From JAXGQE01 sp040766585 (GTDB lineage: Bacteria > Bacillota > SLNR01), in the NCBI GenBank assembly GCA_040766585.1, contig JAXGQE010000004.1, forward strand, positions 124,001 to 188,000: a stretch of 64,000 nucleotides of DNA, in the 5' to 3' direction. The notes under the pieces are model-generated. The model saw only the letters and a list, made by a program, of their open reading frames with translations. It searched no databases and was not told where the DNA came from. Positions 43,224-51,929 of this stretch are shown piece by piece. Position 1 is the first letter of the stretch. Each line of letters begins with the position of its first letter. Made by a program: the position numbers and the translations under genes.

Positions 43224-43331
43224 TTATTGATGCACGGAATTTCAGGAGGATTTATCCAACATTCCGCGAACACTCTTTCGATTGTGATTTTTAAAAAAGC
43301 AGGACCATTTTTCATGAGTTTGAGGTGCATT

Positions 43332-46304
43332 ATGTTAAATTCAAAGATGGAAAGCAGACTCAATAAAAGCAAACAAATGCGGACAGTCTTTATATTGCTG
43401 GCTGTTGTTGTGGTGTTTATGGTCATTTTCGGGCGCGGTGGATTTGGGACCGAAGCGGTCATTATCAACGAAGTCATGCCCAGCAACCAGTCCACCATAG
43501 CAGACGAGGATGGGGAATTTCCTGACTGGATCGAACTGTACAATTCCGGGGGAATGGCTGTCAGCCTGGACGGTTTCTGGCTGTCCGATGACCCGGCGCA
43601 GCCGCTGAAGTGGCAGTTCCCCGATATTACGCTGCAGCCGGGTGAATACCGGGTTGTTTTCGCATCTGGAAAAGATCGCTTTGGAGCGCAAGGAAGTCAG
43701 CTTCACACCAATTTCAGGCTGAGTGCTTCGGGTTCGGCCGTCCTTTTGTCTGCCCCGGACGGCAAAGTCACGGATAGTGTGCGGATCGGCGCTCTGCTGT
43801 CCAACATTTCCTATGGAAGGCGCCCGGGACGAGCCGGAAGCTGGCTGCAGTTTATGGATGCAACACCGGGTGCAAAAAATGCCAATCAGGGGTTTCGATC
43901 CATTGAAATTGGGTACATGGACGACGAATTTCCAGTGTATTTCCACGAAATTCTATCCACTAACCGATCATCTATCCATGACAAAGACGGGGATCTGCCC
44001 GACTGGGTGGAAATGTACAACAGTGGAGAAGAGTCCATTCCTTTGAAAGGATACTGGCTGTCGGATGATCCCACCGATCCGTTCAAATGGCGGTTCCCGG
44101 ATGTTACTATTGAACCTGGGGAGTATCTGCTGATTTTTGCTTCGGGGAAAGCAAAATCCGCTGCGGATAAAAATGATCTTCATACCAGCTTTGGGTTGAA
44201 CGATACCCAGGATATCCTTACCTTTACCACTCCGGACGGCAAAATCATTGAAACGAAGCCGGTCAGGAATATGATTGAGGATGTATCCTTAGGGCTATTA
44301 CCGGGCGACCGGGAAGAGTGGCGGTATTTCCCTGAGCCGACGCCCAAGAAAGCCAATACGACAGCGGCCTTCCAGGCCGATGAACTGACCGGGAAAGAAG
44401 TGAAAACCAGCTTCAATTTGAAGATCAATGAAGTCATGGCCATGAATTCAAGTACATTGAAGGATGAAAACGGAGACTACTCGGACTGGATTGAGCTGTA
44501 TAACGCCGGCGAGGTCGCCGTCAATCTGGCTGGATTCGGTCTTACGGATGCTGAAGAATCCCCCTTTAAATGGGTTTTCCCGGATGTGACCATGGACCCG
44601 GGAAGTTATCTGGTGGTGTATGCTTCCGGTAAAGACCGGGCAGTAGCCGGCCGGAATCTTCATACGAATTTTTCTCTCAGCTCCAAAGGGGAAACTCTGG
44701 TGCTGTCCGCCCCCAAAAGCGGCCCTGTGGACTCCATTTCCACCGGTCTGCAGTCGGGGGAAATAACGGTGGGTCGTTACCCGGCGGGAGGGAAAGAACG
44801 GTTTTTTTTTACCAATCCTACACCCGGGCGTGAAAACCCATCCACCCGTTATACTGGGATGGCGATGATTCCGACGGCGTCCCATCTGGCTGGGCGTTAT
44901 GAGGGCAGCTTGGATGTGACTCTGGACAATCCCCAGGAGGGGGCGGTTATTCGCTACACAGTGAACGGGAAGGAACCGGATGCCGATTCCAAACTCTATA
45001 CCGGTCCCATTCGAATCAGCAAGACCACTACACTGAGGGCGCGTAGTTTCCAGCAAGGATCACTGCCCAGCAAGACCATGACACAGACATATCTCGTCAA
45101 TGAGACCACTGAACTGGCTGTTCTTTCAATTATCATGGATCCCCGGGATCTGTTTGATCCGTCTGTGGGTATTTACGTCAAAGGGTATGGAGCATCTTCT
45201 GTGTTTCCGTATGTGGGAGCGAACTACTGGAAGGATTGGGAACGGCCGATTCATTTCCAGCTGATTGAACCGGATGGAACACTGGGGTTCAGTACTGATG
45301 CCGGAATTCGAATCGGCGGACAATACAGCCGGGCTATGGATCAAAAGGTATTCAATATATTTGCCCGCAACCAGTACGGTTTTGATCGGATGGAATATCC
45401 GTTTTTCCCTGATAAAGAGCTGACTACCTACAAAGCACTGACCATCCGGCAGTCGGGACAGGATGCTGTTCTCAGCCGGCTGCGGGATGCCATGCAGACC
45501 AGTCTGTTGGACGAGACCGATCTGGATTACCAGGCGTATCGGCCGATCATTGTCTATATCAATGGAGAGTACTGGGGTCTCTACAACATCCGGGAGAGAC
45601 TGAATGAATATTACATTGCCTACAATCACGATGCGGTCCTGGACAAAATCGATATGATTCAGGCCAACCGACGGGTTCGATCGGGCTCCATTGATGATTA
45701 TGCGGCTCTGCGGGATTTCATCGGTGGCCATGATATGCGCATTGCGGAGAATTACGAATATGTGAAGACCCAGATGGACGTGCAGAATTACATGGACTAC
45801 TGGATTGCCGAGATCTATTTTGCCAATACAGACAGTGCCAACATCCGTTTCTGGCGGGAAAGGGACAATCCGGAGTCTCGATGGCGCTGGATTGTGTATG
45901 ATACGGACTGGGGTTTCTTTAATGTCAATCACAACACTCTGGATCATGTCACTCATCCAGAGGGAACCGGGGTGGGACGGAATCTGTCCACGGTGATTAT
46001 GGTGAACTTGCTGAAAAACAGTGAGTTCCGCCGTGAGTTTATTGAACGGATGGCATATCATCTTAACAACACCTTTACGCCGGATCGGGTTATTGCTCGC
46101 ATTGATGCCATGGAAAAGGTCATTGAGAATGAAATGCCTCGGCAGATTGAACGCTGGGGAGGATCCATGGATAGCTGGAGACGGCAAGTAGAAAAGCTCC
46201 GGACCTTTGCCCGCAATAGGAACAGGATTCTAATGGGGCATATTCAGGCCAAATTCAACCTGAGCAACAAGGAAATGGAGATATTCAACGACTGGTCCAA
46301 TTAA
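43332..46304 (+). CDS. Surface protein with three lamin-tail domains and a CotH kinase domain
   Basis: The predicted protein has 990 residues from ATG 43332 (GAGGTG upstream; the frame is open to 43227). One membrane segment near residues 17-35 anchors it. Then come three lamin-tail domains (about 39-160, 200-320, 360-480; each begins I-N-E-V-M or F-H-E-I-L and has D-W-I/V-E-L/M-Y-N), a chitobiase-type beta domain (about 515-590) and a CotH domain (about 593-880). CotH proteins are atypical protein kinases of spore coats and cell surfaces. It heads an operon with DUF4956 and VTC genes. Confidence 0.87.
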   Translation: MLNSKMESRLNKSKQMRTVFILLAVVVVFMVIFGRGGFGTEAVIINEVMPSNQSTIADEDGEFPDWIELYNSGGMAVSLDGFWLSDDPAQPLKWQFPDITLQPGEYRVVFASGKDRFGAQGSQLHTNFRLSASGSAVLLSAPDGKVTDSVRIGALLSNISYGRRPGRAGSWLQFMDATPGAKNANQGFRSIEIGYMDDEFPVYFHEILSTNRSSIHDKDGDLPDWVEMYNSGEESIPLKGYWLSDDPTDPFKWRFPDVTIEPGEYLLIFASGKAKSAADKNDLHTSFGLNDTQDILTFTTPDGKIIETKPVRNMIEDVSLGLLPGDREEWRYFPEPTPKKANTTAAFQADELTGKEVKTSFNLKINEVMAMNSSTLKDENGDYSDWIELYNAGEVAVNLAGFGLTDAEESPFKWVFPDVTMDPGSYLVVYASGKDRAVAGRNLHTNFSLSSKGETLVLSAPKSGPVDSISTGLQSGEITVGRYPAGGKERFFFTNPTPGRENPSTRYTGMAMIPTASHLAGRYEGSLDVTLDNPQEGAVIRYTVNGKEPDADSKLYTGPIRISKTTTLRARSFQQGSLPSKTMTQTYLVNETTELAVLSIIMDPRDLFDPSVGIYVKGYGASSVFPYVGANYWKDWERPIHFQLIEPDGTLGFSTDAGIRIGGQYSRAMDQKVFNIFARNQYGFDRMEYPFFPDKELTTYKALTIRQSGQDAVLSRLRDAMQTSLLDETDLDYQAYRPIIVYINGEYWGLYNIRERLNEYYIAYNHDAVLDKIDMIQANRRVRSGSIDDYAALRDFIGGHDMRIAENYEYVKTQMDVQNYMDYWIAEIYFANTDSANIRFWRERDNPESRWRWIVYDTDWGFFNVNHNTLDHVTHPEGTGVGRNLSTVIMVNLLKNSEFRREFIERMAYHLNNTFTPDRVIARIDAMEKVIENEMPRQIERWGGSMDSWRRQVEKLRTFARNRNRILMGHIQAKFNLSNKEMEIFNDWSN

Positions 46305-46350
46305 TTCGAGTTTTCTATAGAGATATGAGTGTGGGGGAGTGAGTGATTCG

Positions 46351-47031
46351 ATGCTGAGTAATTTTTTATCCATGTTTTTCATTTCGGGGGATCGGATGCT
46401 GGGGCTGGTTGTTTCCATGCTATTGGCCTTTTTGATGGGCCTGGCAATTGCCCGGGTATACCGTGGGACACACCGGGGACTGAACTATGAGCAGTCGTTT
46501 CTGACAACCTTGGTTCTACTGCCGCCCATTGTCGCTCTGGTTATGAACTTTATCCGGGGTGACCTGGTGCTTTCTCTGGGGCTGGTCGGATCACTATCGA
46601 TCATTCGATTCCGCACACCCATTAAGGATACCCGGGATATGGCGTACCTGTTCGGGGTGATTGCAGTGGGCTTGGGCTGCGGCACCGACAGTTGGACTCT
46701 GGTGATTCTGGCAACCGTGATTTTATCAGTGGGCGTTACTTTCCTCTACCTGATGGAATACGGTCGCCCGGTGCATTCCGATTTTGTACTGGTGGTATCC
46801 GGTCACGGCGACTATCCGGCACGGGATGTGGAAGGCATCATCCGAAAACACACTTTGACTGCTCGAATCCGCTCCCAGGAAACCAAAGACAGAAACTGGG
46901 AGATGGTCTACGAGCTACGACTGTCGAAAACCCAGGAGAGAGAATCCAATCGAATGGTCCAGATGATTCGTGATCTGAACGAGATTGACCGGATATCCCT
47001 GCTGGCACCCCAGTTGGCACTGCCCATGTAA
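46351..47031 (+). CDS. DUF4956 membrane protein
   Basis: The product has 226 residues from ATG 46351 (GTG 46339 is an alternative). Four hydrophobic segments fill the first 130 residues; L-S-L-G-L-V-G-S-L-S-I-I-R-F-R-T-P-I-K-D marks DUF4956. The C-terminal 90 residues are a soluble domain. DUF4956 proteins commonly neighbour VTC and CotH genes, as here, and are thought to act with them in a polyphosphate-linked membrane process, though the role is unproven. Confidence 0.85.
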   Translation: MLSNFLSMFFISGDRMLGLVVSMLLAFLMGLAIARVYRGTHRGLNYEQSFLTTLVLLPPIVALVMNFIRGDLVLSLGLVGSLSIIRFRTPIKDTRDMAYLFGVIAVGLGCGTDSWTLVILATVILSVGVTFLYLMEYGRPVHSDFVLVVSGHGDYPARDVEGIIRKHTLTARIRSQETKDRNWEMVYELRLSKTQERESNRMVQMIRDLNEIDRISLLAPQLALPM

Positions 47032-47058
47032 TCCGGGTTTTTTGGAAGGAGGGGGACT

Positions 47059-47823
47059 ATGAGGCCTCTTTTGCTAAAGCGGGAGATCTGGAGTACCTGG
47101 CGCTTTGAACTCAAGTATCAGGTGCCGATTCAGCGCTATTATGAGATTCGCAATGCCATGGTCATGCATATGGAACCCGATGAATTTACCCGGGATAAAG
47201 AGCATTACCTGGTCCGCAGTCTCTATTTCGATACCGACAACTATCAGGCGTATCATGAGAAAATCAATGGAGACTACGGCCGCATCAAGATACGGGTACG
47301 ATCCTATACTGACCAAAAAAGCATGGATGCACCGCTGCGTGTAGAGCTAAAAACACGGCGGGGCGCTGCCATGGAAAAATTCAGCAGTTTCGTTCCCAAT
47401 TATCTTTATGAAGAATTCATGAGTAAGGGACATTGGCCGGAAGGTGAGGACAATCCGGTGCTGTCGGAATTTGCCCGTCTCTATTACTTAAGAAACCTGA
47501 AGCCCAAACTTCTGGTCCAGTACAATCGGGTAGGGCTGGTTTCGCGGAAAAGGGAGGATCTCAGGATCACATTTGACCGGGATGTAGCCAGCTGCAGCGC
47601 AGAAGAAGTATTCCCCCGGGAGACTTTTTTCCACAAGCATCATCCGGAACTGGTCATTCTGGAGATTAAGTGCAAGCAGGACCAACCACGCTGGCTTTCC
47701 AAAGTGGTTCGGGATCACGGACTGAAACTGATCGCCAACAGCAAGTACACCCAGGGAGTGGACTTTTCCCGACACGATGTAGTGACTCCCATGTGGTCGG
47801 TGGGACACGCTGGGTCAAAATGA
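47059..47823 (+). CDS. VTC-domain protein (polyphosphate polymerase-like)
   Basis: The 254-residue product starts at ATG 47059 after GGAAGGAGGGGG. It is a VTC domain, a tunnel-shaped CYTH-like fold that makes polyphosphate from ATP in yeast. Seen are F-E-L-K-Y-Q-V at the N-terminus, Y-F-D-T-D-N-Y, R-I-K-I-R-V-R, L-K-T-R-R-G and V-I-L-E-I-K-C, which supply the basic and acidic tunnel residues. No membrane segment; likely works at the membrane with the DUF4956 protein. Confidence 0.88.
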   Translation: MRPLLLKREIWSTWRFELKYQVPIQRYYEIRNAMVMHMEPDEFTRDKEHYLVRSLYFDTDNYQAYHEKINGDYGRIKIRVRSYTDQKSMDAPLRVELKTRRGAAMEKFSSFVPNYLYEEFMSKGHWPEGEDNPVLSEFARLYYLRNLKPKLLVQYNRVGLVSRKREDLRITFDRDVASCSAEEVFPRETFFHKHHPELVILEIKCKQDQPRWLSKVVRDHGLKLIANSKYTQGVDFSRHDVVTPMWSVGHAGSK

Positions 47824-47839
47824 GTGTATAGAAGATAAT

Positions 47840-47886
47840 AAAACACCTGACTGCAGTCTGTGAATGAGCTGCAGCCAGGTGTTTTT
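47840..47886. terminator. Bidirectional terminator
   Basis: AAAACACCTGACTGCAG, a 12-base loop, CTGCAGCCAGGTGTTTTT. Long stem with A and T runs on either side, between the convergent VTC and cysteine-synthase-like genes. Confidence 0.92.
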
Positions 47887-47906
47887 GCTTTGGGTATTTT
47901 GCCGGG

Positions 47907-48812
47907 CTATCCTTCAGAAAAGATTCCTGTGCTGACATACCGCTCCCCGGTATCCATGAACACGGTGGCAATGGTCTTGCCGGGATGGTCTACGGCGAGT
48001 CGGATGGCTGCGGCTGTCACCATTCCGCTGGAGGGTCCTGCCAGTACTCCTTCCTTTTGGGCCAGGAGCTGGGTAAAGCGGACGGTCTCCGCGTCGGGGA
48101 TGCGAATAAAGTCTTCAATGATGGAAGAGTCGAACACAGCGGGAAAAGTGCTGTCTTTGTGGTACGCTCCGACGCCCGCTACCTTAGTGGGATATTCCGC
48201 CGGTGATACTGCATACACTTTCATCATTGGGTAAAACTCCAGGAGTCCTTTGGCAATACCGGTCAGGGTGCCTCCGGAGCCGGCACCGGCTAGAAATATG
48301 TCAATGGGCCGGTCAGTCTGTTCTGCAATTTCCCGGGCCGTAGAACGAGCATGACTCTCTGGATTGGCCGGATTGCTCATGGAGTTGGGATAATACGAAT
48401 CAGGGTTTTCTTCACACAGCGCTTTGGCTCGAGCAACGGCTCCAGAGACCCGTTCGCCGGCAGGGGTCAGAATCAGTTCGGCGCCGTACGCCCGGATGAC
48501 TTGTTTACGTTCTTCACTGGCGTCTTCCGGCATGACAATGGCCACGGGATACCCTTTGACAGCGCCGACGGCGGCCATGGCAATCCCGCCGTTGCCGCTG
48601 CTGGCTTCCACAATGAGACTGCCGGGTTTGAGAATTCCTTTTTTTTCAGCGTCTTCCACCATATACAGGGCGGAACGGATTTTGGCGCTGCCGCTGACAT
48701 TCATCAGCTCTAATTTGGCCAGGATATGGGCTTTGTCAGCTCCGGGCAACCGGGTTAATGCCACCAAGGGGGTATTGCCGACAGCGGAAAGAATGTCGGG
48801 GTGAATCATGAT
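47907..48812 (-). CDS. Cysteine synthase family PLP enzyme
   Basis: The 301-residue product reads on the minus strand from ATG 48812 (M-I-H-P-D), with GGAAGG eight bases upstream; an ATG at 48818 is too close. It has the CysK/CBS fold: P-L-V-A-L near the start, the PLP-lysine in S-G-S-A-K-I-R, A-S-S-G-N-G-G-I-A, and the phosphate loop A-G-A-G-S-G-G-T-L-T-G. Two motifs differ from classical CysK (K-D-R is K-I-R; S-G-N-T-G is S-G-N-G-G), so another beta-replacement activity is possible. Confidence 0.85.
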   Translation of the reverse strand: MMIHPDILSAVGNTPLVALTRLPGADKAHILAKLELMNVSGSAKIRSALYMVEDAEKKGILKPGSLIVEASSGNGGIAMAAVGAVKGYPVAIVMPEDASEERKQVIRAYGAELILTPAGERVSGAVARAKALCEENPDSYYPNSMSNPANPESHARSTAREIAEQTDRPIDIFLAGAGSGGTLTGIAKGLLEFYPMMKVYAVSPAEYPTKVAGVGAYHKDSTFPAVFDSSIIEDFIRIPDAETVRFTQLLAQKEGVLAGPSSGMVTAAAIRLAVDHPGKTIATVFMDTGERYVSTGIFSEG

Positions 48813-49085
48813 CATCACCTTCCTTGTATGATCTGGTTCGGAGGGATTGAGAATGGCCTCTGCAGTACAGAATGGATAACAGATCCGTAAACCGGGGGTT
48901 CATCGACCCGTAGTTTGTAATCCGCCGTTTCCATCCGGCTGTTTGGGTCTCAACGGGTCGGAGAAGGTCTGGGCAGCAGACAAGAAAGTGTTCTGCGGCA
49001 ATGTGGGCGACCTCATTGAGAGGTTTCATATTATTTCACTACCCTCTGACTCCATCTTACGAGATTGAAACAGAAAGTGCAAGAT
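48813..49085. other. Intergenic region without a clear gene
   Basis: A minus-strand frame is open from 49029 into the cysteine-synthase-like gene, but it has no good ribosome binding site and no recognisable similarity, so I do not call it. The minus-strand promoter of the PLP enzyme is not evident. The plus-strand ABC promoter begins at 49086. Confidence 0.4.
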
Positions 49086-49114
49086 TTGACAATGATTTGG
49101 ATTGAGAGTACGAT
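49086..49114 (+). promoter_or_regulatory. Promoter for the ABC transporter operon
   Basis: TTGACA at 49086-49091, a 17-base spacer, TACGAT at 49109-49114. A perfect -35 and fair -10, about 49 bases before the TTG start of the ATPase gene. Confidence 0.7.
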
Positions 49115-49162
49115 AAAGTCAGTTATGAACGACATTGAAGAGTTATCGAGAGGAGGTTCACC

Positions 49163-50074
49163 TTGATTAAGATCGAGGCAGTAACTAAACAATATCGAAG
49201 CGGGAAAGGGATATTTGATGTTAGCTTTTCGGTTGAGGAAGGAGAAGTCTTCGGGTATCTCGGTCCTAACGGAGCCGGGAAGACGACTACGATACGGGTT
49301 CTGATGGGATTTTTGAAAGCGGATCAAGGGAGAAGTTGGGTCCGCGGGTTTGACAGTTGGAGAAATCCGGAGAATATTCATGAAGACCTAGGATACATTG
49401 CGGGTGAAATTGCTTTCTTCGATGATATGGATGGCAGAGAATTCCTTGATTTTATGCACCACATGCGAGGAACAAAAGATCGCCGTCTGGAAAAAAAGCT
49501 TCTGGAACGATTCGAGTTGGATCCTCACAATAGAATCAAACGTATGTCCAAGGGGATGAAGCAGAAACTGGGTGTGGTGGCAGCGTTTATGCATAATCCA
49601 TCGGTCTATATTCTGGATGAACCAACCAGTGGGTTGGATCCACTGATGCAAAACGAATTTATCCATCTCGTTAAGGAAGAAAAAGAAGTAGGCAAGACTT
49701 TTTTGATCTCCTCTCATAGTTTTACTGAAATTGAAAGAACCAGCGACCGGGCGGGAGTAATACGCGAAGGGAGACTGGTGGCCGTTGAAAATGTAGTGGA
49801 CTTGAAAGCAAAACATCAGAAAACATACTCGGTCACAGTGGGAAAGGATGCGGACCTTCAGACGCTCCGGCAAAGCGGCCTTTCTCTAGGCCGGATATCC
49901 AACCATACTGTGGAAGTGGTAGTCGGAGATGAATACAGCCAGTTTTTGTCAGTTCTCAACCGATGCACCGTCACAGACCTCGATGTTGTTGCGCAAGGAT
50001 TGGAGCAAGCTTTTCTCAAGTATTACGGGGAGGTGGAACCGGATGAATCTCGCATTGTTGAAAGCCAACATTAA
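49163..50074 (+). CDS. ABC transporter ATP-binding protein
   Basis: The 303-residue product starts at TTG 49163 with GAGGAGGTT upstream. It has Walker A G-P-N-G-A-G-K-T-T-T near residue 37, signature M-S-K-G-M-K-Q-K near residue 133 and Walker B V-Y-I-L-D-E-P. The C-terminal 80 residues are the extension usual in drug and bacitracin-type (CcmA) exporters. It overlaps the permease gene by 32 bases. The cargo is not deducible; no sensor kinase is nearby. Confidence 0.92.
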   Translation: MIKIEAVTKQYRSGKGIFDVSFSVEEGEVFGYLGPNGAGKTTTIRVLMGFLKADQGRSWVRGFDSWRNPENIHEDLGYIAGEIAFFDDMDGREFLDFMHHMRGTKDRRLEKKLLERFELDPHNRIKRMSKGMKQKLGVVAAFMHNPSVYILDEPTSGLDPLMQNEFIHLVKEEKEVGKTFLISSHSFTEIERTSDRAGVIREGRLVAVENVVDLKAKHQKTYSVTVGKDADLQTLRQSGLSLGRISNHTVEVVVGDEYSQFLSVLNRCTVTDLDVVAQGLEQAFLKYYGEVEPDESRIVESQH

Positions 50075-50840
50075 ATCAAACTGGGTTCTGTTTGTTGTTC
50101 TTTTGCTAATCGGGTTCATGTACATGTCTGTCATTGTGAGTATGTATGAGCCTGGAACCACCGATGTTTGGGAGGAGCTTCTAGATTTGTTGCCTGTATC
50201 TTTGACCAAGGCAATGGGGTTTGAAATGATCGGTGAAGGACTGACAGGATTCATTGGAAGCTATTTTTATGGATTCCTCATCATTCTATTTCCTATTATT
50301 TACTGCATTATGATAAATATTCGTTTGGTCTCCAAACATGTGGATTCTGGATCTATGGCGTACCTGTTATCCACACCTCATAAGCGGAAAACCATTGCAA
50401 TTACACAAGCTCTATTTTCTTTATTGGGGATGGTTCTGTTGATCAGCCTGGTAGCCCTGCTGGGATTTGCCATAAGCGCAACTATGTTTCCTGGGGAACT
50501 GGATACGAACACATATCTGATGCTAAATGTGGGAGCTGTCGCACTGTTTACAGCGATAGGGGGAATTTGCTTTTTTTTCAGCTGCTATTTCAATGAGACA
50601 AAAGGAGCAGCTGCTTTCGGAGCAGGTATCCCTGTGCTGTTTTTTCTGATTGATATGCTAACTGGAATTTCTCCACGATTGGATTTTCTTCGCTCAATGA
50701 CACTTTTTACTCTGTATGATACAGCAGATATTTTGGCTGGAGAACCGGTTTGGATTCCGTTTTTGGCTATGCTGGGAATCGGTCTGATGTTGTACATTGC
50801 CGGTATCCGACTATTTACTCGAAAAGATTTGCCGATTTGA
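50043..50840 (+). CDS. ABC transporter permease
   Basis: The product has 265 residues from ATG 50043, inside the end of the ATPase gene with GGGGAGG before it. Six hydrophobic segments are seen, around residues 12-32, 70-95, 115-140, 145-165, 180-205 and 235-255, as in ABC-2-type permeases. Together with the ATPase it forms a two-gene export system. A terminator follows directly. Confidence 0.85.
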   Translation: MNLALLKANIKSNWVLFVVLLLIGFMYMSVIVSMYEPGTTDVWEELLDLLPVSLTKAMGFEMIGEGLTGFIGSYFYGFLIILFPIIYCIMINIRLVSKHVDSGSMAYLLSTPHKRKTIAITQALFSLLGMVLLISLVALLGFAISATMFPGELDTNTYLMLNVGAVALFTAIGGICFFFSCYFNETKGAAAFGAGIPVLFFLIDMLTGISPRLDFLRSMTLFTLYDTADILAGEPVWIPFLAMLGIGLMLYIAGIRLFTRKDLPI

Positions 50841-50849
50841 TTCGGAATA

Positions 50850-50872
50850 CAGGCCATGGCCTGTTTTTTTTG
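50850..50872 (+). terminator. Terminator of the ABC operon
   Basis: ACAGGCCATGGCCTGT followed by eight T residues. A 16-base perfect palindrome with a very short loop; in RNA the inner pairs open to form the loop. Confidence 0.85.
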
Positions 50873-50880
50873 TAGTAGGG

Positions 50881-50909
50881 TTGACAAAGATAGGTGAGAG
50901 TGGTAATCT
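50881..50909 (+). promoter_or_regulatory. Promoter for the DUF5320 gene
   Basis: TTGACA at 50881-50886, 17-base spacer, TAATCT at 50904-50909. It starts the Fe-S/Mrp cluster, about 55 bases before the DUF5320 ATG. Confidence 0.65.
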
Positions 50910-50963
50910 ATACATGAAAAGGGCAAATGCCCATAACTAAATCAAAAAAGGAGGGACTTTACA

Positions 50964-51254
50964 ATGCCGAGATACGATGGAACCGGCCCGATGGGAATGG
51001 GGTCGATGTCCGGTTGGGGTGCCGGTTACTGTGGAAGAGGCGTAAGAGGCAACTACAGTCGGGGTATGGCTGGATTCTACGGAGGCGGTCGCGGATTCGG
51101 GCGGGGAGTTCGATGCGTACCCGCTGGCTGCGGCTGGGGTGTGGCTCCGGCAGGAAACAGTGCAGAAGCGCTGAAGCAAGACATCGCCTATCTGGAGAAT
51201 GAGATCCGTATGATGAAAGAAGAACTGAAAGCAGCAGAAGGAGATTCCGAATAG
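50964..51254 (+). CDS. DUF5320 glycine-rich protein
   Basis: The 96-residue product starts at ATG 50964 after AAGGAGGG. The first 65 residues are rich in G, M and R (M-P-R-Y-D-G-T-G-P-M-G-M-G-S is the family start), then a coiled-coil helix of about 25 residues. DUF5320 proteins accompany NifX-like and Mrp genes in anaerobes; their role is not known, a metal- or cluster-carrier role has been suggested by context. A terminator separates it from the next gene. Confidence 0.85.
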   Translation: MPRYDGTGPMGMGSMSGWGAGYCGRGVRGNYSRGMAGFYGGGRGFGRGVRCVPAGCGWGVAPAGNSAEALKQDIAYLENEIRMMKEELKAAEGDSE

Positions 51255-51281
51255 CCAAAGCTCCGGCTTTGGCTTTTTTTT
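51253..51281 (+). terminator. Terminator after the DUF5320 gene
   Basis: AGCCAAAGC, loop, GGCTTTGGCT followed by seven or more T. The stem begins inside the stop codon. The DUF5320 mRNA may therefore be made in excess over the genes that follow. Confidence 0.88.
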
Positions 51282-51342
51282 GCATTTGCAGGGATGGAAA
51301 TTATCTGTTATGATGGTGAAAACAGATAAATGAGGTGGTCAT

Positions 51343-51819
51343 ATGCCCAGACCGACCAAGTGGCGGCGTGTGGAGTTCATACCCGGGGTCCGGCATTTTC
51401 TCCCCAGCGGAATACCTCGAAACATGCTGGAAGAGAATATCTTGAAAATTGAGGAACTGGAGGCACTGCGGCTGAAAGATCTGGAGGATCTGGAGCAGGA
51501 AGAGTGTGCGGAGCGAATGGAAGTATCTCGCCAGACTTTTCAGAGGATCTACAATTCGGCTAGAAAGACCGTGGCCGACAGTTTGGTGAACGGAAAGGCA
51601 ATACGGGTAGAAGGTGGCAACTTCACCCGAAATATATGCCCGGTCCAGTGCCAGAACTGCGGCCATGAGTGGGAAGAGAGTTTTGAGAATTTTGAACGAA
51701 TCCTGGAAGGTGATTACACCTGTCCCTCCTGCGGTTCCAGCGATATCGTCTGTTCGCACGGGCGAGGCCGACGCTTCTGCGGAGGCCGCTGCTGGCGGGG
51801 CGGCCGGGAAAGTGAATGA
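51343..51819 (+). CDS. DUF134 DNA-binding protein
   Basis: The 158-residue product starts at ATG 51343 after TGAGGTGG. The first 100 residues match DUF134 (M-P-R-P-x-K-W-R-R-V, then E-E-L-E-A-L-R-L-K-D-L-E and a helix-turn-helix R-M-E-V-S-R-Q-T-F). The C-terminus has two CxxC pairs (C-Q-N-C-G-H and C-P-S-C-G) and a G/R-rich end, so it probably binds zinc or an Fe-S cluster. It is likely the regulator of this cluster. Confidence 0.87.
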   Translation: MPRPTKWRRVEFIPGVRHFLPSGIPRNMLEENILKIEELEALRLKDLEDLEQEECAERMEVSRQTFQRIYNSARKTVADSLVNGKAIRVEGGNFTRNICPVQCQNCGHEWEESFENFERILEGDYTCPSCGSSDIVCSHGRGRRFCGGRCWRGGRESE

Positions 51820-51929
51820 TATAGATGGTCGGTGGGCATAGTGAGTTATTGACATATGCCCATTATTATTGTAGAATCCACCTAGAGGCTTTATTGAGAA
51901 TTCATTTCAGTAGAGAGAGGGAGATTGTT

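Noticed and set aside
48813..49029. Minus-strand small gene upstream of the cysteine-synthase-like gene
   Set aside because: Open frame without a ribosome binding site or recognisable similarity; it simply runs into the real gene.
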